DNA of 64,000 nt from positions 1-64,000 of the forward strand of contig JACVTC010000175.1 in NCBI GenBank assembly GCA_016946835.1. Reading direction: 5' to 3'. Source of the stretch: Neocallimastix lanati (nom. inval.) (lineage: Eukaryota; Neocallimastigomycota; Neocallimastigomycetes; Neocallimastigales; Neocallimastigaceae). Each line of letters starts with the position of its first letter. Position 1 is the first letter of the stretch. The notes beneath the pieces were generated by a model that had not been told where the DNA came from, did no database searches, and worked only from the letters and a program-made list of their open reading frames with translations. This document shows, one piece after another, positions 46,301 to 58,230 of the stretch. Position numbers and translations under genes: made by a program.

Positions 46301-47075
46301 TAAGCAAAGAAACTCCATATAGAAGCACCCTGCGCAATCCTCAATGGAAAAGCAGAGCCCACTATAGGTGGCGTCTTTGCCATCCTCTTAGACAAGGCTT
46401 ACGCAATGGGTTTCTTAAAGTGTTAGAAATATAGAAAACATACCCAGGATAAAACTTGGTTCGATTGTACGATCAATAAAATATTTAACATTGGTCAATA
46501 TAAACTAATTTGTATTTATATTTATATTATTTATAAAATTTAAATTTTTAAATATTAATATTAAATTTAGATTAAAATGTTAATAATACTTTATTTATTA
46601 TTGGTTATTTAAATTTATTATATTAATGAATTTATATTACTAAAAAGTAATTAATGGTTTTACTAATTTAACTAAAATTGTCCTAATAATTTATATTATT
46701 ATAATATTATTTTACTTTATTTTATTGATAGTATGTAATATATTTCTTTTTTTTTTTTTTTTTTTACATTACTAATAATTATAATTAACTTTATATTGTA
46801 TACTTAATAATTATAAATATATATACAAATTTATTGTAACAATTTTTTAGAAAGTATGAAAATTCTTCCACTTTGTTTAATAAAATAAGATAGAATTTTA
46901 TATGTTTGATTATTATAAAAAAATGTTCTATTATTAATTTTGATTTATTGATATAACTATTTTTATTTGAATATTTTATTATATTTAATTATATTTTATT
47001 ATTACTTTATTATTTTACTAATAAAAGTTTTATCACACTATGTATATTATTTTTAATTACTTTTGTTCTTTTAAT

Positions 47076-47130
47076 TTTTTTTTTACTTTTCACATGAAAT
47101 AAATACAAACAAAAATTATCACATTATTTT
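47076..47130 (-). pseudogene. Leftover 3' end of an acyltransferase gene
   Basis: On the minus strand this reads TTTGTTTGTATTTATTTCAT followed by GTGAAAAGTAAAA and ATTAAAAGAA. This is a diverged second copy of the last codons of the gene that ends just before it at 47143 (FVCIYFM then a stop, where the intact genes read FVCIYFMRKIKILKE). It looks like the former 3' end of this locus, left behind downstream of a replaced tract. Confidence 0.6.
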
Positions 47131-47142
47131 TATTATTTTCAA

Positions 47143-48438
47143 TTAAGTAATTTCTTTTAATATTTTTATTTTTCTCATGAAATAAATACAAACAAAACTA
47201 ATACTAAATATCAAAAAACTATAAAATGGAATAAATAATATGGGGAATCCAACAGAATGAGGATGGAAATCAATTCTGAGTAGTATACAATAAATATTAT
47301 AATGAAGTAAATATATACCAAAGGAACAATCAGAAAGTGCAATTAATGCTTTCTTGAAACGATTACGTTTTATAAGTTTTTTAAGATATCTATCAACAGA
47401 ATATTTGAAAAACATAAACATACCAACCGTATACATACAAACATTAAAATTCATATAGTCTCCAAAGTTTCTGCCGTATTTACCATTAACGTAGCATGCT
47501 GTCATCATTAAAACTGGTGTTAAAATAAATCCAAGAATGCCAATGATGTAGAAATAAATAATGTGTCTTTGTTTGGTTAAAACATTAACATTTAAAAGGT
47601 AACCGAACATCAAATAGGCGATACAACCAGTAAACGGGTACAGACGTAGATTATCTAAAAACGTTTTTATTATTGAAGCAACTCTATCTAAAGGCGTAAA
47701 AACTCTAAGGAATTCACAAATGGTGGGTATTAATTGAAAACAAATACAGCTAATGCCAGCGGTATACCAAGTTAATGCTTTATGAGGAATCACCTCTCTA
47801 AATATGGGAATAAACATGTAAATACCAATGCAATACTTAATATACCAAAGTTGATTACCAGTTCTAGCTAATATCATATCTTCAACTACGCTATAAAAAA
47901 ATTGACCATCTATTGTAAATTGTCGATGATCTTTATTGACTAAGAGTTTATCAAAAGTGCTGTAATATGTTGCCCAAAAGAAATAGGCTTTTAGAAGACG
48001 AGGAATACTTTTTCGATAAAGAGAAGTTAGAGTAACATTTTTATTGGGATCTAGAAATAGTAAACCACTTATCATTATGAAAAGAGGAACACAAGGTTTT
48101 AAAATACAATAATAAAAATAAAATGATTTCCACTCTCCAGAAAAAAAGACCATTTTTTTTTTATGATCCATGTCTGAACAATGAATAGTAATAACCATGT
48201 AAGTGGCTAGAACTCTTAGGGCATCAACCCAATACAGTCTTTTCCGTTTACTTTGTTTTATGTTACTGACAGTAACTGGTTTATCTTTGTCATTATTATC
48301 ATCAATTCTATTACTAAATTTATCATCATTGTTAATTATGTCTATTTCCAATTTTTTATCATTCAATGAATTAATTGGTTTAATTTCATCCTCCGTACTA
48401 TTATTACTTCCTTCTTCATTTAATTCAATTTTTATCAT
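47143..48438 (-). CDS. Acyltransferase family 3 membrane protein, copy 2
   Basis: 431 residues, intronless, in inverted orientation to copy 1. From the residues RIDDNNDKDKPV to the stop the protein differs from copy 1 at a single residue (Cys for Arg in IYRILL), while the first 43 or so residues are only moderately similar. R75-X10-H86 is the family motif. About ten membrane segments follow, including the LWYIKYCIGIYMFIP segment. The role is the same as for copy 1: membrane transfer of an acyl group to an unknown glycan or lipid. The start is the first Met in frame. Upstream it keeps the CACGTG block at 48649-48666. Confidence 0.88.
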   Translation of the reverse strand: MIKIELNEEGSNNSTEDEIKPINSLNDKKLEIDIINNDDKFSNRIDDNNDKDKPVTVSNIKQSKRKRLYWVDALRVLATYMVITIHCSDMDHKKKMVFFSGEWKSFYFYYCILKPCVPLFIMISGLLFLDPNKNVTLTSLYRKSIPRLLKAYFFWATYYSTFDKLLVNKDHRQFTIDGQFFYSVVEDMILARTGNQLWYIKYCIGIYMFIPIFREVIPHKALTWYTAGISCICFQLIPTICEFLRVFTPLDRVASIIKTFLDNLRLYPFTGCIAYLMFGYLLNVNVLTKQRHIIYFYIIGILGFILTPVLMMTACYVNGKYGRNFGDYMNFNVCMYTVGMFMFFKYSVDRYLKKLIKRNRFKKALIALSDCSFGIYLLHYNIYCILLRIDFHPHSVGFPILFIPFYSFLIFSISFVCIYFMRKIKILKEIT

Positions 48439-48470
48439 AAGTATTTTGTTTATATGCCATTATTTTATAT

Positions 48471-48515
<45 letters not shown>

Positions 48516-48648
48516 AAATTTAAACTAGTTTTTTATAAATTTATTAATTATTTATTTTTAAAAAAAATTGTAAAAATTATATTTTTTTTTTTCATTTGAT
48601 AATTTTTTTTTATTTTGTATAATATTGTTTATGCTATTGGAGTAAATA

Positions 48649-48666
48649 AATATTAATCACGTGAGT
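48649..48666. promoter_or_regulatory. Shared CACGTG promoter block, acyltransferase copy 2
   Basis: The minus strand reads ACTCACGTGATTAATATT, identical to 42158-42175, about 210-228 bp before this start codon. A second, looser shared block (CAAT...ATAAACAATA) follows it in both promoters. Confidence 0.45.
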
Positions 48667-48734
48667 ATATATTATCATTCATAAATTTGATAAAAATGAA
48701 AATTTAAATTTGATAATAATATTTTTATTATTAC

Positions 48735-49500
48735 AGTCTTTCCGGTTTTTATTCGGGTGATTAGTACTTTGGATCGAGTTTTATATCGACCATGCACCAG
48801 ATTTTCTTAATTTGTATGGGTATTTTCTCTCTACCCTGGGCTTTTCCTATGAATGAAGTTGGAAGTTCGCTTGCCATGTTAAGTATGATTTACATATTGT
48901 CTTGGACTCCAAATGGGTTTTATATGTCCTGAATATAATATAAATAAACAATTAAAATTTAATATAACAACATTTCATGAAATTCCTGATGTATCAAATA
49001 TATAAAACAAAAAGAGATGAGGATTTTATAATATTCAAAAATTTTAATCTAATATAATAATAATTTTTCAATTCCCATTCCATGCAAAACTATTTGCATG
49101 TTATAATAAAAATATATTTAACGACGGTACATTTTATGTAATACCAAATCATTTTAGAGTGATTGTAACTTCTATTTAATTCTGTATAATTATGGAAGAA
49201 TTATAAAAACAAATAAGGTGTTTGGTATGACTGATATTGTTACAAGACTATTATCACCGGCCCAATTATCAAGACTTTAAATACTCCATTTGAATATATT
49301 CCAAACCATATTCTTAATGGTCAGATAATTGCTTCATATAGTCTGTCGTTTTGATTATTATTAGTTCATACAGTTTGATGAATTTCAAAAAATTTCATGA
49401 CATTTCAATTATTCAATTCTTGGTGTTGATATAAAACTATTTAATATTTCTGTTAATTCTTAATTCAATTTCTTTAAAATTAATAATCATGAGATTTAAT
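48735..49500. other. Unassigned less AT-rich remnant
   Basis: The composition differs from its surroundings (for example TTTATATCGACCATGCACC and TATCACCGGCCCAATTATC). One plus-strand stretch from 48792 reads 47 codons of hydrophobic protein before a stop. No family is recognised. It may be an old gene or mobile-element trace. Confidence 0.25.
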
Positions 49501-50686
49501 GCTAGTACGAACAATTTCACCAATGAATCAAATATACTTATTTTATTATTTAAATTATATTATATCACAATACTATAAAATTTGCAAAGATAAAGATTAA
49601 ACGTTATTATAAAAAATTTGCATTTATATTTATTTTTTTTTTCATTTATTAATTACAATAAAAAAAATAAATAAACAATATATATATGTAATATTATATA
49701 ATAGTGTTTAATTTTACTATTATTTTATCATATTTTAAAACAAATATTATTAAATTTCATTTTATAAAATTATTTATTATTCAAAAGTTTCTAAAAAAAA
49801 CTTATAAATTCAAATATTTATATATTTATATATTATATCTAAATTTTAATTTCATTATTGAATTCATTATTAATTATTGATTTTTACTCTTTCATTTTAA
49901 TTTCATAATTTCATATAAAATTTATAAAAATTTCTTTTTATCAATAATTCATCTTTTAAAAAAATTTTCAATAATGTTGCTGTTTATTACATTAATTATA
50001 TAAATATATAATAATAAAATAATATAAAAATATAAATATTTCTTTAATTAAAGCAATAATAACAATTTTAAATAAATTTAATAATAATTACAAAGTAATT
50101 ATAAATGTAGTATAGAAACTAGAAAAGGGTTAATTTTTTTTTCTCTATTCTATTAAATCTAAATAAATGTAATTATTTAAATTCATATTGGTAAATTGAT
50201 AGAAAATCCTAACAGTGAATTACCAATATCATTTGAAAGTATTTTTTTTAATTATTATATATATATATAAATAATGATATTTTTTTAATTATTTAATTAA
50301 TAAAAAATATTATCATATCATTATCTTTATTTTTTCTTTTAATTATTATTATTATTATTCATTTTCTGCTTTATTTTTTTTTCTATTTTATTATTTCTTC
50401 TGTTTTACTATTCAATTTATAAAAAAAATTATATTTTTTATATAAAAAAAAAATAATAAATTGTTTATAATATTAATATATTAATATATTAATGTTTATA
50501 TTATTACTTCATAAATTAAATACAAACCAATATTTTTTTGTGGATTAATTGTATAAATTTTAATTAGTCTAATTTTAAATATTATGATTTTTTAAATATA
50601 TATATTTATTTTTTTTTAATATTAAAACAATTAATTGCAATATTAAATATTAAAAAAAAAAAGGAAAACTTAACAAAATAAAAATA

Positions 50687-50722
<36 letters not shown>

Positions 50723-50753
50723 ATAAAATTAAAAAAATTTTCAATTAAATTGA

Positions 50754-50784
<31 letters not shown>

Positions 50785-50902
50785 ATATTATTACTATAAT
50801 TATTACTTATAGATTTTTATAAAGACACATTTTTTACTATTTCATGGTAAATTTCAGAATATGAAATGAATGTACAAAAATTAAAAATTGATCATATATT
50901 TA

Positions 50903-51027
50903 TTCCTCATAATGATTGTAAATACATATAAATTATGTTTTCATTTTTTATTTGTAACTTTTTCCTCATAATGATTATAAATACATATAAATTATGTTTT
51001 TCATTTTTTATTTGAAACTTTTTATAT
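50903..51027. repeat. Two-copy tandem repeat of about 62 bp
   Basis: The block starting TCCTCATAATGATT and running through AAATACATATAAATTATG is repeated once with few changes. Confidence 0.7.
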
Positions 51028-51918
51028 TTATATTATTTTATCATCCCTTAAGAACTTTAAACTATTATCTTTTTAAATGAATTTAATTATTATTTATTAA
51101 TGTTATTATTTATTATATTCATTATATCATTGTGTATTAAAATTATTATTTATTTATATTTATTTTATTATTATTAATTATTAAAGTTTCACATTATTAC
51201 AACAATTCAATTTAAATAAAATAAGAACTTTTAATTTGATTTATATGAAATAAGAAGTAAACCAATTATAAAATAAAACTCATGACTTAATAATGTTTTT
51301 TTTTTAGATATTTAATATCATATTTTATTTTTTTGTTAATTTATACTTTTATTTTATGCTTTTCTGTATTATGTTTTTATATTTTCTTTTTCCTATTTTT
51401 TCCAATTTTTTGCTTTCTTTTTACTGTTGTTCTTGATTTATAGTTCATTTAATTTATTAAAAAAATTTTTTTTTTTGACAATTTGAATTTTTTTTATTAA
51501 TAATAATAAAAAAAATTAAAAACAATATATTATTAATATGTAACAATATTATAATATTTATATTTAAATATATATATAATATATTGATGAAGTATTGTTT
51601 TACTAATCCGTATTTAATAACAATTAAAGTTTTCTTTTCTTTTTTTTTTAATATATAAATTATTAAAATTATTATAAAATATAATTTAAATTTTATAGTA
51701 TTAATTAAAATATCTTATTATTTAATATTTAAATTAGTGTGAATGCTATTTTTTAATATTATTATATAAAATCTAAAAATGTAATATATATATTATTTTC
51801 AATTATATTTTATATATTTTAAGTATAAAATATTTTTTGTTTTTATATACTTTTTTTTTTTATTTTTTTATTTTTTTATTTTTGCTAGAATTTTTTTTAT
51901 TATTATATTTTTATTTTA

Positions 51919-51958
<40 letters not shown>

Positions 51959-52080
51959 AAAAATATATTATTACTATTATTTAAGGAAATTCAAAAATAA
52001 AAATAAAAATAAAAAAAAAAAAAAAAAAAAAAGAGCGAAGTTTTGGACTTAAAAATTAATATACAAAAACGTATATTATT

Positions 52081-52123
<43 letters not shown>

Positions 52124-52227
52124 CGAATTCAGAAAATTAAAAACAAAAAATTATAATAGAATAAATAACTATAGTGTTCTTATAAAAAATAAATCACAAA
52201 TATAGATATTAAGATCATAATTTCAAA

Positions 52228-55200
52228 ATGAATAAAAGTTCATACTCAACCATAGATGAACCTATTGCTTTAACGTAATATTTTATATCAAAAAAAAAAA
52301 ATATTCAAAACATTATTTAATATTACAAAAATGTTTTACAATTAAAAATAAATTAATTATTAAATTAAAAAAATAATAATAGAAAATACAAAATCTCTTT
52401 TAAACAAATAATTGACAAAATAATAATGTTAATTTTAAATTAATGACTTTATTTTTATTATTTTTTTTTTAATATTAATTTCAAATATATATATTTCAGT
52501 GGGAAGATTTACCATGAAAGTACTTTGTTAAAATCAAGACCTTATTTAATGTTATGCTTGCCACTTTCTATTGATGATTGCTCATATATTTATAAGAAAG
52601 TATGATAATAATTATAAGATATATTATAATCTTAGTATTGATATTGAAATTAAAAAAAAAAAAAAAGAGAGAAAGTAAAAAAGTATTATTGTATTTATTA
52701 TATATTAAAAAATATAAATAAAAAATATTAATATATACTTCAATAAAACTATACCATAAATAGTTTTCAAACTTATTAAAATTATCAATTGATCCTAATG
52801 CACCACTTTATCTTGGACATCTTGCTATTGCAGCAATAAATGGTATTTTCTTTTATAGTATAAATAAAAGAAAAATTAAAAATTATAAAAAAAAAAAAAT
52901 AAATTAAATCTATAAAAAATTAAAATTTCATTATAATTGTTAGGTGAAGCATTATTAATAATTTTAACTTCTAAAGCGGATTTAATTAATCCTTCTTTTA
53001 TACATTTTAAAAGTAAAAATACAATAAAATAAATAAATAAAATCTATTAGCTCTAAATTTTTGTATATATATATTGTAAATATAATAAACTAAATCTAAG
53101 TAATTTATATATTTATATAAATAAAAAGATGTCTCATATGTATCTGGAAATGATAAAAAATATGAAATTTTAATTCATTCGGACCAAAAAGATCAAAATT
53201 ACAAATTTAGTTGTAAAGACTCTGTGGAATATGATAAATGGCTATATCATTTAAATCAAGCACACAAAATGTATGTTATAAGTTATAACAATAATAATAT
53301 AAATATAAAATAAATAAAAATATTTAAATTTGTATTTCATATTTTTAATACTAATAATAATAAATAAATGAAACTTTATTTTTTTATTTATTAAAATCTG
53401 AACTTTTTAATTTATTAATTTTTTTTTTAATTTTTATATTTTTATATTTTTTTACTTTTTATAATTTTTTTAATTTTGAAAACTTATAAAAATTTAATAG
53501 CACCAACGGTGAAGCTGGAAGAAAATTAAGATTTTGTAGTTTATTATTTAATAGAGAAACTAGAAATAATAAATATATTAATACTTGTGATGATAAGATT
53601 TCCCAAATTATAAATACACCTAATGATTTGAAGAACACAAAAATAATTAATTATAATTCTTATACAATTGCAAAGGCTACGAGTAATTTAATAAATAATA
53701 CTGATATTGAAAATGATGATATATCATATAATGATATTACTCGACCCAATGGTACTCCTATATATTCTTTAAATGAAAAGTCAGAAGATATTATTAATGA
53801 TTCATTCAATTATAATTATCAATGCTGTGAAAAATATATTGAAAATTATAATAAAGAATATGGAAAAGAAAACGATATAGAAAGAGAAAAAGAAGAAAAA
53901 GTAAGTGAATTAAAAAATACTAAAACTACTCGAACTAAACATGGAACAAAACCTGAAGATGAGCAAACAATATTATTTGATACCCACTTTAAAGAAAATG
54001 AAAATCAAAAGAAAAAAAGTCAATCTTTAATTCCAATTAATGTTTCTAGAAAACAATCTCATCAATTGATAAAAGATAATAGTGTACTTGAAACAACCTC
54101 CCATTATTTAATAGATAATGATAAAGCTTTTAAAAATTTAAAAGGTGAAATTCTTTTTGAATCCAATACTTACGCTCAAGACAATTCTTCAAATATTAAT
54201 AAGGTAAATTCTCAATTAAATAATGAAGTTACTGTTTTATTAAATACAAACAATTGCAGTAATATAAGTAATGGGAATAAAATTAATGTTGTAAATAACC
54301 CAAAAATTAATAACAGTATTAATGTTATCAATTGTAGTTCAAATGCTAATAATCCAAGTATAAATCCTCTTCTTAATTCAATCAATGATAATGTTTATTC
54401 TTACACTCAAACATTCCAACACAATATATCTTCCCCTTCAAATGATCTTACCTTAAACGGTACTTCAGTCAATAATTCAGCATCATTAACATTAAGTCCT
54501 CCAAGTACTAAATTTAATTTTGATAGTTCCCAATCTCAAATTCCAGTATTAATTCCAACTCAAATTCCAGCACCATCAGTACCATATGGTTTACCACGAC
54601 ATCAAGTCTTCTACACACCTTCCTCATCAAGTTCTAATGGTTCCTTTGAGGATATAAATCAAGTTTTAAATTCAAAAAAAACTTTAGAAATTTCTAATCC
54701 TCATACCTTATCAAGACTTCCAGTTTTCTATCATCCATCTTCTTCACCTGCTGTTTCAAATCCATTTAATCTTTCCCATCAAAATTTGTCTACTCCACAA
54801 TTAAGTAAAACTGTTGAACCATCCACGCCTAATTCTTTACCAAGACAACAAGCCTTCTACAAACAAGCAACTGATATGAATACAATTAATAGTGTTACTT
54901 CTTCTCCAAACTTCAATAACAATAATATATCAACTGTTAATGCGATTTATTCTGCACCAAATTTAAATCAGAGACTTAATGTACCTGAAGATGCATCACC
55001 TTCTGCTTCCTCTCCTCCAAGACGTCATACCTTTACTAAGCAGGCATCTGCTACTTCTACTACTACTATTTCAAAATTTAATAGTCAATATGAAGAAGAA
55101 AATAAATTTAAAAGTTTACCAAAACCTAAAAAATCAGTTAAAAAGAAGTTTCAATCGTTACCAAGATATAATAGTTATAAAGTTACTATCACACGATTCA

Positions 55201-55235
55201 AATCTATCTTTTCTAATAATAAAAATAAGGTATAA
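52228..55235 (+). CDS. PH-like-domain protein with long disordered repeat-bearing tail
   Basis: Six exons: 52228-52274, 52500-52599, 52764-52842, 52944-53012, 53129-53270 and 53501-55235. All junctions have GT/AG and consistent phase and give 723 residues. Residues about 15-145 end in YEILIHSDQKDQNYKFSCK and then DSVEYDKWLYHLNQA, matching the last strands and the Trp-bearing C-terminal helix of a pleckstrin-homology domain; the earlier strands are weakly conserved. PH domains bind phosphoinositides or proteins at membranes. The long Asn/Ser/Pro-rich tail carries a repeated motif of the form (L/P)-(P/S)-R-x-x-x-F-(Y/T) near residues 510, 549, 592 and 651, and ends basic (LPRYNSYKVTITRFKS). The tail is expected to be disordered. 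I do not recognise the specific family. Confidence 0.72.
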
Positions 55236-56379
55236 TTATAATAAATATTTATATATAAAAAAATAGAATTATTAAATTAAATATTTATAAAACTATTTTG
55301 AGAGTGGTCTATTAATGAAAAAATAAATAAATAATAATAGTAATAATGAAGTAATTTAATACTTTTTAAAAGTACATATTATAATGATTAAATATAATGA
55401 ATATTAATTATTACTTTATTATTATCATTATTATTATTATTACATTTTTATTATAAATATTGATATTATTATTATAATATATAAATTATATTAATTTTTA
55501 AATTTATTAATATGTATATTAATATAATATATTTTCTTAATTATAAAAATTTATTCATTTATTAATGAATAAATTTAAACATTTTTTTTTTTTATAATAA
55601 TAATAAAAAAATCTTTTATTTTATCCCATTTACCTTAATATAATAGGAAATTGAAAATGAAAATAAGAGAAATGAAAAATATAATTCTATAATGTAGTCT
55701 TAGAAAAAACAAGTCATTTTATAATGATAAATAATTTAATTTCATTTAAATAATAATAATTATATATATATAGGCACAATTATATATTAAATATTATTTC
55801 ATTCAATTTAATTTTCATAAATATTATATTAACCTTTATTAATAAACATTTAATAAATAGAAATAACATCAGTTAAGGAAAACAGTAATAATATTATTTA
55901 TTTTCAATGAAACCATTGATAAATAAAAATACTTATAGTTTTTAATAAATTATTTTTATAAGAATATATCATTAAAGAAAGAATATAATATAATATAATA
56001 TAATAGATTTCAAGTAGTAATAATATATTCCAATAAAGTTGAAAATATCATAATAATTTTTCTGTATCTTCAGAAATGATAACAGCAAAATAAATTAGTA
56101 AATATAGAAATAATAATGATAGTAATATTTTATTAATAGTAATGATTATTATAATCGTTATATCGTTATTATTATTTTATCTCATCGAATTCATCATTTA
56201 AATATTTTTCATTTATACATATACAATTTTATTAATTATTTTATCAACTTTTTTTTTATTAATATATAATATTAATAATAATTAATAATAATGAAAGAGT
56301 ATAAGAAAAAAAAAAATTTTTTTTTTTTTCATTATTTTATAATTAATTTTTTTTTATTTATTTATATTTATAAAAATTA

Positions 56380-56417
<38 letters not shown>

Positions 56418-56445
56418 CACTTATAATTATTTAATAATTTTATTA

Positions 56446-56477
<32 letters not shown>

Positions 56478-56831
56478 CGCTCCTATAATTATTTAATAAT
56501 TATATTACAAAAAAAAAAAAAAAAAAAAAAAGAGCAACTATAATTATATAATTATTATAATTATATTACAAAAAAAAAAAGCTCACCTATAATTATTTAA
56601 TAATTATATTACAAAATATTTAATATACTAAAAGAAAGAATAAAATAAAAATCTTTCTTTTTATTATTACTATCATATAAAAAAAATAATATTTTAATAC
56701 TTGATATTTTTTTATTTATTCTATAATAAAAAAAAAAAAAAAAAATAGTGCATCATTTAAAATATTTATTTTTATTATTGCTATCATATAAAACAATAAT
56801 AATTTAATACTTAATATTTTTTTATTTATTC

Positions 56832-56863
<32 letters not shown>

Positions 56864-57206
56864 GCGCATCTTAAAATATTTAAAAAACCTTCAATTTTTC
56901 TATCATTTATATTCAAATACAATTTATTATATATGAATATTGTAAAAAAAAAAATAAAATAAAATAAAATAAAAAATTATTTAAGTTTTTTTTTTTTTTA
57001 TTAATAAATAATTTTGTTTAATATTTACCATTTATATTTTTGTTTTCAATAAAATATAAATATATATATTTATATAAAGTTTTTATTCCATTATGGAAAA
57101 ATTGACATTAAAAATAATTAACAATAATATCAAAGTCTTTTTAGAAACCTCATTTGGTTATTGCTAATTTTATATTATATGAATATGAAATAATTTTTAT
57201 TTTATA

Positions 57207-57240
<34 letters not shown>

Positions 57241-58230
57241 TTTTTTGGAACTTTTCAGATTTATTATATTATTAAAGAATTTACTTTTAAAAATATTTAA
57301 AAAAGAAGAAAAAAAAACTTTTTTTGATAAATATTACATTATTTTTTTAATATTATTAATTATATTACAAAATTTGTTGTAAATATAAATATATATTTTA
57401 ATTTGAATGTAATGATAGTATCAATAATTTATTTTCAAATAAATATAATAAATCTTTTAAAATTAAATCAATTTTCACTCAAAAAGGAAAATCTCGGATT
57501 TATGGTGGAATTATTATCCGATTTATTTCAATATATATTTAATATAGATATATAATTTATATAATATATATAATTTAATTATATTTATTTGATAATGTAT
57601 TTATTTATTTATTATTTTAATTTATGTTCTGTTATTTATATTTATTTATTTATATTTATTAATTTATTTATTATTATAATTTATAATTTATTATTTATAT
57701 TTATTTATTTATTTATGTATTATTTATATATTTATTTATTTAATATTTATATAATAAATAAATAAAATTATATAGTATTTAACCAATATAAATTATAATT
57801 ATCAATATTAATAATAAAAATTATTAATCAATGATTTAAAAAAAATATATTTTTTTATTAACAATTAATCAGTATTATAAATTATCTTTTTTTTTTATTT
57901 AAGTTTTATTATTTTATTAATTTTCCACCTTTAACAAATAATTTTAAAGTAAGGTATTATTAATATATTTAAGTTTTATATTCATTTATTTTGAAATATA
58001 TAAACCATAATTTATTTCTCTTAAACTTAATGATATAGTATTTTTTTTATATATATATAAAATTATTCAAAATCAAATACAAAAAACGTATAAATAATAA
58101 TATTATTATATTATATTAATATTGTATAATAATAAATTCATTGTATTTACCTTGAACAATATCTATCTAACTGTTAATCTCTTTATTATTTTTATAATTG
58201 TAATAATTACATAATAAAATTAAATTAATA
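55236..58230. other. AT-rich intergenic stretch with poly(A)-linked repeats
   Basis: No gene is seen. At 56373-56615 four units of a TATAATTATTTAATAATTAT core are separated by A-runs followed by short GC-bearing words (AGCTCACC, AGCGCTCC). At about 56655-56870 two roughly 110-bp units (ATTATTACTATCATATAAAA core) repeat the same design. Several A/T homopolymers and TA microsatellites complete it. Confidence 0.55.
56373..56870. repeat. Poly(A)-punctuated tandem repeats, two unit types
   Basis: Four copies of one unit and two of another, each ending in an A-run of 10-35 followed by AGnnCnnC-type words. They look like local duplication with expansion of homopolymers. Confidence 0.6.

Larger units (their letters stand above)
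43741..47142. other. Spacer between the inverted acyltransferase genes
   Basis: 3.4 kb without an intact gene. In order: AT-rich DNA; a possible coding trace (44534-44740); long T-runs; two copies of an unknown, less AT-rich repeat (about 45028-45465 and 45500-46300, the second holding a MITE-like insertion); a further unassigned part to about 46440; and AT-rich DNA with a leftover 3' end of the acyltransferase gene near 47080-47126. Confidence 0.6.
48439..52227. other. AT-rich intergenic stretch with an unassigned remnant
   Basis: It starts with a T-run (about 48473-48505) and the shared promoter block. An unassigned less AT-rich part covers about 48735-49500. The rest is AT-rich, with a 62-bp tandem duplication near 50903-51027, a TA microsatellite near 51925, a long A-run near 52010 and a T-run near 52090. 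No gene is seen. Confidence 0.55.

Noticed and set aside
48203-48523. Plus-strand ORF opposite acyltransferase copy 2
   Set aside because: Antisense shadow of the gene's N-terminus extended by a T-run.
51837-52052. Phe/Tyr/Ile-rich ORF ending in poly-Lys
   Set aside because: Translation of T-runs, a TA microsatellite and an A-run only.
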